In this document: piece after piece, positions 1 to 5,285 of the stretch
Layout of the letters: each line of letters starts with the position of its first letter
How positions within the stretch are numbered: the stretch's first letter is position 1
Source of the DNA: Anaerolineales bacterium
GTDB lineage: Bacteria; Chloroflexota; Anaerolineae; Anaerolineales; UBA6663
DNA length: 8,144 bases
Direction: 5' to 3'
Assembly: GCA_016789245.1 (NCBI GenBank)
Contig: JAEURM010000080.1
Location: forward strand, 1-8,144
Position numbers and translations under genes: made by a program
The notes under the pieces: model-generated
Told to the model about the DNA's origin: nothing
What the model saw: only the letters and a program-made list of their open reading frames with translations
Databases searched by the model: none

Positions 1-1
1 C

Positions 2-148
2 ATTGCCGAGCGGCTGGTGGCGCGGTGTGATGCCGTATTGCGCGTGGGCGGCGCTTCGCAAGGCGCAGATTTAATGGTGCGCATTGCGCGGGAAAACGGG
101 CGGCAAGTATTTTTTAGCTTAGATGAAGTTCCGGGCCATACTGCCTAG
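2..148 (+). CDS. C-terminal fragment of DUF4406-like (nucleoside 2-deoxyribosyltransferase-like) protein
   Basis: The window opens inside a gene. One open frame runs from base 2 to a TAG at 146-148 and gives 48 residues. The fragment contains RCDAVLRVGGASQGAD, then a helix and a strand-like QVFFSL, ending in EVPGHTA. This arrangement (a 'CDAVLR-GGAS-GAD' loop, a helix, then a beta strand) resembles the C-terminal half of DUF4406 proteins, which share the nucleoside 2-deoxyribosyltransferase-like fold. The family assignment comes from memory of such sequences. With only the tail visible, the substrate and the catalytic residues cannot be judged. The gene ends three bases before the inverted repeat at 151-218, which may act as its transcription stop. 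Confidence 0.5.
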   Translation: MAERLVARCDAVLRVGGASQGADLMVRIARENGRQVFFSLDEVPGHTA

Positions 149-150
149 TT

Positions 151-218
151 AAACGCAAAGCCGCGAGAACGCCAAGAATTTTTTGCACATTCTTTGCGCC
201 CTTTGCGGCTTTGTGGTT
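151..218. repeat. Imperfect inverted repeat with CAAAG-type units in each arm
   Basis: The left arm (151-179) and right arm (189-218) are imperfect inverted copies around a short T-rich spacer. Read outward to inward, each arm holds three CAAAG-like words spaced 8 then 9 bases apart: intact in all three positions of the right arm, and CAAAG, CGAGA, CAAGA in the left. The shared core is CAAAGCCGC, and both arms end inward in AGAAT. It fills nearly the whole gap between the stop of the upstream gene and the start of the oxidase gene. It could be a dispersed intergenic repeat, an empty version of the element at 1774-2283, or a bidirectional transcription terminator. These options are not exclusive. 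Confidence 0.7.
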
Positions 219-226
219 GATATACC

Positions 227-730
227 ATGCCCAGTTATTACAACGCCATCACCGAAAAACAAGCCGAACTGATACGGCGAAGCCCGCTCTTCTTTGTGGC
301 TACGGCTGACCCGCAGTTAGCCAACGGGCCGGAGGGTATTGGGCCAATCAATCTCTCACCCAAAGGCGGCGTGCCATTGCACATCATCAGCCCCAACCGC
401 GTAGCATTTTTGGATTATGCGGGCAGTGGCAATGAAACGGCGCGGCACTCACTGGCCGGCGGGCCAATTACGGTGATGGTGTGTTCAATGGAAGAAAATG
501 ACGCGGCCATTGTGCGGTTATATGGCCATGCCACCATCACGCCATTAGCCCACTCACCGTTGGCGGAACAATTGCTGAAAGCAGAAGCCAAGGAGCTGGC
601 CTTGCCCACGCGGCAAGTGATTGACATTCAAGTGGAAAAAGCGCTCACAAGTTGCGGCTATGGCGTGCCCGTTCTGCAATTTGTGCGTGAGCGCCGCAAA
701 GCTGACCGAGGGCGCACGTATAAAGCTTAG
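227..730 (+). CDS. Pyridoxamine 5'-phosphate oxidase family protein (FMN-binding split barrel)
   Basis: This 167-residue protein belongs to the pyridoxamine-5'-phosphate-oxidase-like split-barrel family of small, usually dimeric flavin-binding proteins. The visible signature is FFVATA at 22-27 (first barrel strand), NLSPKG at 42-47, an NRVAFLDYAGSGNETARH stretch at 57-74 typical of the FMN-site loop, RLYG at 97-100, and SCGYGVP at 142-148 near the C-terminus. This pattern marks the subgroup annotated only as 'PNPOx family'. It is not PdxH, which is longer and differs in sequence, so a role in vitamin B6 synthesis should not be assumed. The length is normal for the subgroup. The ATG at 227 gives a sensible N-terminus but has no clear Shine-Dalgarno sequence; the bases before it belong to the flanking repeat. 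The gene appears monocistronic, since a separate promoter starts 33 bases after its stop. Confidence 0.88.
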   Translation: MPSYYNAITEKQAELIRRSPLFFVATADPQLANGPEGIGPINLSPKGGVPLHIISPNRVAFLDYAGSGNETARHSLAGGPITVMVCSMEENDAAIVRLYGHATITPLAHSPLAEQLLKAEAKELALPTRQVIDIQVEKALTSCGYGVPVLQFVRERRKADRGRTYKA

Positions 731-762
731 GCGTTCATCTCACGATTAACCAAAGCAGGCCA

Positions 763-791
763 TTGACACCGCCGCGCCGAAAACGTACACT
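763..791 (+). promoter_or_regulatory. Sigma-70-type promoter for serB
   Basis: TTGACA at 763-768 (a perfect -35), a 17-base spacer, and TACACT at 786-791 (4 of 6 to TATAAT). It sits in the non-coding gap between the oxidase gene and serB and faces serB. Transcription would start near 798, giving a leader of about 160 bases that contains the long palindrome at 808-916. No other good promoter is seen before serA, so this one may drive serB, the inserted GxxExxY gene and serA together. Confidence 0.7.
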
Positions 792-807
792 GCCGCCAGT
801 TTGCCGA

Positions 808-916
808 GGCAATCGGTTTAGAACCCATCTACAAACTTACCGTTTCGAGGCGTTTTCACTGTGAAAACGGTTCTATTCGATAGGTTTAGAGATGGGTTCT
901 TTCGCCACCGGTTGCC
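808..916. repeat. Long nested palindrome between promoter and serB
   Basis: The sequence is symmetric about base 860. The innermost CGTTTTCAC / GTGAAAACG (851-859 and 861-869) is a perfect 9-base inverted pair with one central base. The arms 820-859 and 861-900 match at about 31 of 40 positions, ending in a perfect AGAACCCATCT / AGATGGGTTCT (820-830 and 890-900). Farther out, GGCAATCGGT (808-817) pairs with ACCGGTTGCC (907-916) at 9 of 10. As RNA this would fold into one long interrupted hairpin in the serB leader. It may be an inserted miniature palindromic repeat or a regulatory leader structure; there is no T-run to make it a simple terminator. Confidence 0.8.
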
Positions 917-958
917 TTTTTATTTGTAAACCATCATTTACCAATAATCAATTCTCTG

Positions 959-1786
959 ATGTTCCAAAATTACGCGCCTTTTGAATTAATCATTTTTGAT
1001 TGTGACAGCACCCTCTCCACCGTGGAAGGGATTGATGAGCTGGCACGATGGACGGGCAAAGCCGAAGAAGTAGCGGATTTAACCAACCGCGCCATGAACG
1101 GTGAGTTGTTGCTGGAAGCCGTTTACTCGCGGCGGTTGGAACTGCTAACGCCCACGCGTGAGCAAACGCGGCGGCTGGGCCGGCTTTACCGTGAAACTAT
1201 GATTGCGGACGCGGCGGAAGTGATTGCGGCATTGCGAGCGTTGGGCCGCCAAGTATTTATTGTGAGCGGCGGCTTGGCCGAGGGCGTGCGCGAGTTTGGC
1301 CGGTGGTTGGGTTTGCCAGAAGAAAACATTTTTGCGGTGGAAGTGGAATACAACCAACTGGCCGGCAATTGGTGGGAAACATGGAAGCACCCCGCCGGCC
1401 AAAACTTGGCGGAGGCCGTTTTAGCGCATGATGGCGGGCCACTGACCCTCGGCAAAGGCAAGGCGGATATTATCCGCACCATCCGCCGCCAGCACCGTGG
1501 CCGTGCTATGTTGATTGGCGATGGCACTTCTGATTTAGAAGCCAGCGAAACGGTGGATATGTTTGTGGGTTTTGGCGGCGTAGTGAGCCGCGAAAAAGTA
1601 CGCACTGAAGCCGATGTGTTTATCACTGCGCAGGCTCTCGCCCCCGTTCTGCCGCTGGCCCTCGCCCGCCCCCTGCCCAATCATCCGCTCTTCCAACGCG
1701 GTGTTAGCCTGATTGAGCAAGGGGAGGTTGTGTTCCGTAAACCAATAGTGAGGAAAAGCCTTGTGGGAAAATTGGGACACGGATAA
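959..1786 (+). CDS. serB: Phosphoserine phosphatase-like HAD hydrolase (SerB family)
   Basis: This 275-residue cytoplasmic HAD-superfamily phosphatase most likely performs the last step of serine synthesis, O-phosphoserine to serine. Motif I is FDCDST at 13-18, with Asp14 the expected nucleophile and Asp16 the acid/base, followed by the VEGID signature (22-26) typical of SerB. Motif II is SGG at 103-105, motif III includes Lys166/Lys168, and motif IV is GDGTSDLEA with Asp188 and Asp192 for magnesium. The following VGFGG matches the mammalian-type PSP pattern. The protein is longer than the usual ~210-230 residues because of a C-terminal tail of roughly 55-60 residues. The last three residues and the TAA stop lie inside the left repeat of the inserted element, so the native C-terminus may have been altered. 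No obvious Shine-Dalgarno precedes the ATG. A SerA-type gene lies downstream across the element, supporting the serine role. Confidence 0.85.
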   Translation: MFQNYAPFELIIFDCDSTLSTVEGIDELARWTGKAEEVADLTNRAMNGELLLEAVYSRRLELLTPTREQTRRLGRLYRETMIADAAEVIAALRALGRQVFIVSGGLAEGVREFGRWLGLPEENIFAVEVEYNQLAGNWWETWKHPAGQNLAEAVLAHDGGPLTLGKGKADIIRTIRRQHRGRAMLIGDGTSDLEASETVDMFVGFGGVVSREKVRTEADVFITAQALAPVLPLALARPLPNHPLFQRGVSLIEQGEVVFRKPIVRKSLVGKLGHG

Positions 1787-1803
1787 ACACGGAAGTACAC
1801 GGA
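1774..1803 (+). repeat. Left terminal array of the GxxExxY element
   Basis: ACACGGA occurs at 1777-1783, 1787-1793 and 1797-1803, an exact 10-base period, preceded by GGG. The first unit supplies the last codons and TAA stop (1784-1786) of serB. The third unit, together with the next G, forms GGAG at 1801-1804, nine bases before the GxxExxY ATG, and probably serves as its ribosome binding site. Confidence 0.85.
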
Positions 1804-1813
1804 GTGGGCACTT

Positions 1814-2251
1814 ATGAAAAACGCAGGCTTTGAAGGAAAGCATTCTGAAATTACCGATAAGCTCATCAAGAGTTTTTACGAAGTTTATAAACAACTGGGT
1901 TATGGATTCACCGAGAAAGTTTACGAAAACGCGACGGCGCTGGTGGCCTCCAGTTATGGTCTACGGATTGAACAACAGGTGGCAATTCCCGTTTACTTCA
2001 TGAATTCGATTGTGGGCGAATATCGCGCTGATATGCTGGTCAATCGCTTGGTCATCGTAGAGTTCAAGGCCACAAACGCTCTCATCCCAGAATACGAAGC
2101 TCAACTCCTCAACTATCTCAAAGCTACTCCAATTGAAGTTGGCCTACTCGTCAATTTCGGCCCCAAGCTAGAATACAAACGCAAAGTCTACGATAATGCC
2201 CGCAAAGGCACGCTCGCTTGGACAAACTGGACATTTGACTCCAATCAGTAG
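1814..2251 (+). CDS. GxxExxY protein (PD-(D/E)XK nuclease fold, PDDEXK_3 family)
   Basis: This 145-residue protein, normal length for the family, carries the naming motif as GFTEKVY at 31-37 (Gly31, Glu34, Tyr37). It is followed by a nuclease-like core: Asp73 in GEYRADM, then VEFKA with Glu83 and Lys85, giving the D-x(9)-E-x-K pattern of PD-(D/E)XK enzymes. YEAQLLNYL at 94-102 supplies the usual conserved Gln97, and NFG with KR at 122-123 closes the domain. The family (Pfam PF13366) is widespread, and its cellular function is not established; nuclease activity is inferred from the fold. The start at 1814 is supported by GGAG at 1801-1804. The gene fills the space between the two inverted arrays, has lower G+C than its neighbours and stands between two serine-pathway genes, all of which suggest acquisition as part of an element. 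Transcription probably comes from the serB promoter. Confidence 0.9.
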   Translation: MKNAGFEGKHSEITDKLIKSFYEVYKQLGYGFTEKVYENATALVASSYGLRIEQQVAIPVYFMNSIVGEYRADMLVNRLVIVEFKATNALIPEYEAQLLNYLKATPIEVGLLVNFGPKLEYKRKVYDNARKGTLAWTNWTFDSNQ

Positions 2252-2253
2252 CT

Positions 2254-2283
2254 TCCGTGTTTGTCCGTGTTCTTCCGTGTCCC
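2254..2283 (-). repeat. Right terminal array of the GxxExxY element
   Basis: TCCGTGT (inverse of ACACGGA) occurs at 2254-2260, 2264-2270 and 2274-2280, an exact 10-base period, followed by CCC. It is the inverted partner of 1774-1803. It begins two bases after the GxxExxY stop and ends six bases before the serA ATG, so it occupies the place where serA would normally have its ribosome binding site. Confidence 0.85.
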
Positions 2284-2289
2284 ACAACT

Positions 2290-3864
2290 ATGTTTAAGAT
2301 TCTAGTTACAGACCCACTGCCCGAAGAGGGCTTACAACTTTTACGCGCCGCGCCGGATGTTGAGGTGGATTACGGCCCGCTCACTAGCGTCCCGCTTCAA
2401 ACCCGCATTGCTGATTATGATGCGTTGATTGTGCGCTCTGGCACGGCGGTGGATGCCGCGCTGATTGAACACGGCACACGGCTGAAGATTATTGGCCGCG
2501 CGGGCGTGAACCTAGAAAACATTGATGTGGCCGCCGCCACCGAGCGCGGCATTATGGTGATGGCCACGCCCGAAGCGGTGAGCGTGGCCGCCACCGAACA
2601 TACGTGGGCGTTGTTGCTGGCGTTGTGCCGCCGTGTGCCGCTGGCGGATGCTTCCATGCGGCGCGGCGAATGGACACGCGGTTTATTTTTAGGCACGCAA
2701 CTCTACGGCAAAACACTCGGCCTAATTGGCTTTGGCCGCGTAGGCAAACTGGTGGCCGAACGTGCCCACGCCTTTGGCCTGACGGTGCTGACCTGTGACC
2801 CGTACATTGACCCCGATACGCCGCGTTCGGCCAACGTGACGCTGGTGACGTTTGATGAACTGCTCACCCGTTCCGATTTCATCAGCTTACATGCCACCAG
2901 CACGCCTCAGCCGCTTCTTGGCAATTCTGAATTGGCGCGGCTCAAACCGGGGGCTTGCCTCATCAACGCCGCCAGCGCCACACTGATTGACGAAGCCGCT
3001 CTACTGGACGCACTAGAAATTGGCAAACTGGCCGGCGCCGCGCTGGATACGTTTGCCCATGAGCCGCCTGCGCGTGGCCCACTCTTTGAACATCCGAATG
3101 TAGTAGTTACGCCGCACCTAGCCTCCAGCACCGAGGAAGCGCAACGCACTGTGGCCGTGCAAATTGCCACCCAAGTTTTAGAAGCTCTGCGCGGGCATGG
3201 TTACCGCAACGTGGTTAATCTGCCATTCCGCGCCGGGCCAGATTTCCGCGCCGTGCGGCCTTACTTGGAACTAGCCGAAAAACTGGGCGCACTGCAAAGC
3301 CAATTAGCCAGTGGCCGCATTACGCGCGTGGAAGTGGAAGTGAAAGGCGAGGGCATGACGGATTTGGTGAAGCCCATCGCTGTGGCTTTGCTCACTGGTT
3401 TGCTCCGGCACACTGCGGCCAAACCCGTGAACTATGTGAGCGCGCCCGCCTTGGCCGCCGAGCAAGGCTTGAGCATCACCCAAACGCGCGGCCTGAGTTT
3501 GGTGGATTATCCTAACCTGCTCTCTTGCCGCGTGAGTTGGGCGGGCGGCCAACGCTTGGTGGCCGGCACACTCTTTGGCGGCAGTGAGGGCCGCTTGGTA
3601 CAGATGGATGAAACGCGGATGGATGCCAAACCGGAGGGCCACGCGTTGGTGATGTTCAGCCGCGATGTGCCGGGAGTGATTGGCATTGTGGGCACGCTGT
3701 TGGCTCAGTTCGGCGTAAACATTGCCGAGTGGCGCTTGGGGCGCGATACGCCGGGCGGCACCGCACTCTCCTTCATCAACTTAGATGAAGCCCCCGCCCC
3801 GGCGGCAATTCAATCATTGAAAGCTCTGCCGCAAGTAATTGATGTGAAGGCGATTGAATTGTAG
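2290..3864 (+). CDS. serA: D-3-phosphoglycerate dehydrogenase-like protein with ACT domain, catalytic Arg replaced
   Basis: At 524 residues this matches long SerA enzymes, which oxidise 3-phosphoglycerate to phosphohydroxypyruvate with NAD. Domain order: a 2-hydroxyacid dehydrogenase catalytic region (about 1-100 and 280-310), an NAD-binding fold with GFGRVG at 147-152 and Asp170 after the second strand, an intervening ASB-type domain (about 320-440), and a C-terminal ACT domain (about 452-524) with DVPGVIG and NIA for serine-type feedback. Glu258 (in HEPP) and His276 (in TPHL) of the catalytic set are present. The catalytic Arg of the usual N-x-A-R-G-G motif is not: the sequence reads NAASAT, placing Ser229 (codon AGC) there. 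The usual Asn-containing loop before AEH is replaced by PEAVSVAATEH. The start is taken at 2290; an in-frame ATG at 2257 would add 11 residues encoded by the repeat. No Shine-Dalgarno is visible, perhaps because the element displaced it. A divergent, possibly altered-function SerA is an alternative. Confidence 0.87.
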   Translation: MFKILVTDPLPEEGLQLLRAAPDVEVDYGPLTSVPLQTRIADYDALIVRSGTAVDAALIEHGTRLKIIGRAGVNLENIDVAAATERGIMVMATPEAVSVAATEHTWALLLALCRRVPLADASMRRGEWTRGLFLGTQLYGKTLGLIGFGRVGKLVAERAHAFGLTVLTCDPYIDPDTPRSANVTLVTFDELLTRSDFISLHATSTPQPLLGNSELARLKPGACLINAASATLIDEAALLDALEIGKLAGAALDTFAHEPPARGPLFEHPNVVVTPHLASSTEEAQRTVAVQIATQVLEALRGHGYRNVVNLPFRAGPDFRAVRPYLELAEKLGALQSQLASGRITRVEVEVKGEGMTDLVKPIAVALLTGLLRHTAAKPVNYVSAPALAAEQGLSITQTRGLSLVDYPNLLSCRVSWAGGQRLVAGTLFGGSEGRLVQMDETRMDAKPEGHALVMFSRDVPGVIGIVGTLLAQFGVNIAEWRLGRDTPGGTALSFINLDEAPAPAAIQSLKALPQVIDVKAIEL

Positions 3865-4061
3865 TGCGGGTGAAATGCTCAAGCCCTTCGCGGGCCTTTG
3901 AAATTTCTAAAAAAGACTTCGGAAGTACGCGCTCTATTGCCCAAGAAATTCAGACGCTTGAAGCGCGTGCTTCCGAAGTCCGGTCAAGCTTCGCATAGCC
4001 TCAACTCCGCTTCACGCAACTATCTCATCATCACAGCTCACCCAAGTGGCTACGCGCAAAA
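3865..4061. other. Gene-free spacer between converging serA and the M23 peptidase gene
   Basis: This 197-base gap separates convergent genes. It holds an imperfect hairpin at 3872-3907 (outer GAAAT/ATTTC, inner GCCC/GGGC around TTCGC), which could end serA transcription although no T-run follows on the plus strand. It also holds the strong minus-strand terminator at 3909-3980. The rest, 3981-4061, shows nothing recognisable. A 65-residue open frame crossing the region on the plus strand has no coding character. Confidence 0.6.
3909..3980 (-). terminator. Rho-independent terminator of the M23 peptidase gene
   Basis: The arms 3915-3932 and 3963-3980 are inverted at 17 of 18 positions, the exception being a G-U-type pair, with a 30-base loop. 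Read on the minus strand, the stem is followed directly by six T (plus-strand A at 3909-3914), the classic intrinsic-terminator layout. It lies 82 bases past the peptidase stop. The stem is unusually long and the loop unusually wide; each arm also contains CTTCGGAAG, which can itself close over a UUCG loop. Confidence 0.75.
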
Positions 4062-5285
4062 TTACTTACTCACCACAAACGCCCACGGGCGCTGATTGGG
4101 GCGGTTCATCGCGCCGGTTTCATCGCGCACAAAAACTTTCCAGTAATACGTGCCGGGCGTAAGTTTGGGCGGCGTCCAGCAGGTTTGTGTGAGCCAACCG
4201 CTATCGAGCGGCATGGGGCCAATGAGCACAGCGCGGTACTGCGCCTTTACGGTTGGTTTGCCAAAGTTCACGCGCCAACACAGCCGGGGCCGCGCCTCCG
4301 TAGAACTCCAGCCGAGCGGGCTAATTAATTCTGGATTTTGGGCTAGTGTAGTGGCATATCCGGCGGGCGCAGTAAAGGCGCGCACGGTGTAACGCACGGA
4401 AGCTAAGCGTTGATTGTTGCGTGTGAGCGTAAGTGTGGAAGTATAGTCACCGGCAGGTTGAGCCACCGCCAACGGTAAATTGAAGATGGCAAACTCCGGC
4501 GCGCGGCGGGCCAGCGGCGCAACTAAGCTCCCGAGTGCCAAAGCATCCGTATTCGTGAATGAGCCTTTGACGGCCACTGGCAAAACAAGGCGTGCACCCT
4601 GCGCCAGCACCAGCCGCGTGGGCAGGGCCAAGCCAGCACTCGGCCAGCCAGAAAGTGTGGGCAACCAATCGGGAACCGTCTCCGGCGGCTGGGTGAGCGT
4701 TAATTCTGACCAAGTTAAATTCTGCGAGGTGATGCGGCCATCCCGATAATTCACTTTATCGGCGATGAAAGTTTCACACTCCCGCTCCACCATATTGGGC
4801 TGAACCCAAAAGTGCAGGTGTGGGCGCACATTGCCGCTGGAACCAGCGTAGGCAATCACTTGGCCTTGCGTAACTTTTTCATCTGGCCCCACCACAATTT
4901 TGCTTAGGTGCATGTAACCACTGGCGCGTCCATCCGTATGTTTAAGCAAAAGCATCAGGCCGGTTTCACTGCGTGTGCCGGCATAAAAAACTTCGCCCGC
5001 CGCCGGGGCCAGCACAGGCACATTTTCAATGCTCCCGGCCAGCGGCACAAAATCTATGGCGCATTTATTCTCGTAGTAGGCACAATCATGATCAAATAGC
5101 GTCTCAGCACCACATGGGCCGCGTGAAATTTGCCACTCACCCGCCGGCAGTGGCCAATGCCACACCTCGGTTTGTGCGGCCAGCACTTTTGGCCCGGCGG
5201 CTTGCACCAAAGATGAAGCGCAGATGAGCGGCAGAAGCGCAAAAATTAGCCGTTGGTATAATCGCAAGCGAAGTAGGTAATCCAT
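4062..5285 (-). CDS. Secreted M23-family metallopeptidase with C-terminal Ig-like region
   Basis: This 407-residue exported protein probably acts as a zinc-dependent peptidoglycan endopeptidase. Residues 1-30 form a Sec signal peptide: basic LLRLRLYQRL, a hydrophobic stretch 13-26, and cleavage near VQAA. The LytM/M23 domain (about 45-165) shows His66 and Asp78 as the first zinc pair, His126 in YMHLS, and the PHLHF motif with His156/His158; LAPAAGEV and AGSSGN are typical supporting segments. The spacing between His66 and Asp78 is wider than the common H-x(3)-D, and Cys68 and Cys75 lie between them, with Cys58 nearby, suggesting disulfides. From about 200 on, beta-rich segments end in a fibronectin/Ig-like module (PRLCW at 333-337, GTYYWKVFV at 378-386), probably a wall- or surface-binding part. 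The start is set at the Met before the signal peptide; the frame stays open 44 codons upstream, but that stretch lies opposite the transpeptidase. The start codon shares CATG with that gene. Confidence 0.85.
   Translation of the reverse strand: MDYLLRLRLYQRLIFALLPLICASSLVQAAGPKVLAAQTEVWHWPLPAGEWQISRGPCGAETLFDHDCAYYENKCAIDFVPLAGSIENVPVLAPAAGEVFYAGTRSETGLMLLLKHTDGRASGYMHLSKIVVGPDEKVTQGQVIAYAGSSGNVRPHLHFWVQPNMVERECETFIADKVNYRDGRITSQNLTWSELTLTQPPETVPDWLPTLSGWPSAGLALPTRLVLAQGARLVLPVAVKGSFTNTDALALGSLVAPLARRAPEFAIFNLPLAVAQPAGDYTSTLTLTRNNQRLASVRYTVRAFTAPAGYATTLAQNPELISPLGWSSTEARPRLCWRVNFGKPTVKAQYRAVLIGPMPLDSGWLTQTCWTPPKLTPGTYYWKVFVRDETGAMNRPNQRPWAFVVSK
5254..5262 (+). promoter_or_regulatory. Extended -10 promoter for the L,D-transpeptidase, inside the opposing gene
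   Basis: TGGTATAAT gives a perfect extended -10 (TGn followed by TATAAT at 5257-5262). No good -35 is seen upstream, which is tolerable for extended -10 promoters. Transcription would start near 5269, leaving about 15 bases of leader with AGG at 5275-5277 as a weak ribosome binding site before the ATG at 5284. The site lies within the signal-peptide codons of the minus-strand M23 gene. Confidence 0.55.

Larger units (their letters stand above)
1774..2283. mobile_element. Putative compact element: inverted terminal arrays around a GxxExxY gene
   Basis: Two 30-base ends, 1774-1803 and 2254-2283, are inverted copies matching at 25 of 30 positions. Both begin at the outside with GGGACACGGA. Each end contains three ACACGGA units at an exact 10-base period; all mismatches fall in the 3-base spacers between units. 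The 450-base interior is almost wholly the GxxExxY gene, with 10 bases before its ATG and 2 after its stop. The interior is about 47% G+C by hand count, against about 62% in serA. No clear target-site duplication is visible and there is no classical transposase, so mobility is inferred from structure, composition and position inside a serine operon. Such ACACGGA repeats beside GxxExxY genes are familiar from other genomes, from memory. Confidence 0.65.

Noticed and set aside
1186..1680. 164-residue minus-strand open frame opposite serB
   Set aside because: serB has all HAD motifs on the plus strand; the antisense frame is low-complexity Arg/Ala/Ser/Pro-rich and arises from G+C-rich codon structure.
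1771..2286. Target-site duplication around the GxxExxY element
   Set aside because: The flanking bases on the left (AATT) and right (ACAA) do not match convincingly, so no duplication is claimed.
2257..2289. Upstream ATG adding 11 residues to SerA
   Set aside because: Those residues are translated from the terminal repeat of the element; SerA proteins begin at the KILVTD-like strand that follows the ATG at 2290.
3898..4095. 65-residue plus-strand open frame after serA
   Set aside because: It lies over the minus-strand terminator hairpin and runs into the end of the peptidase gene; its composition is basic and unlike a folded protein, and no ribosome binding site is seen.
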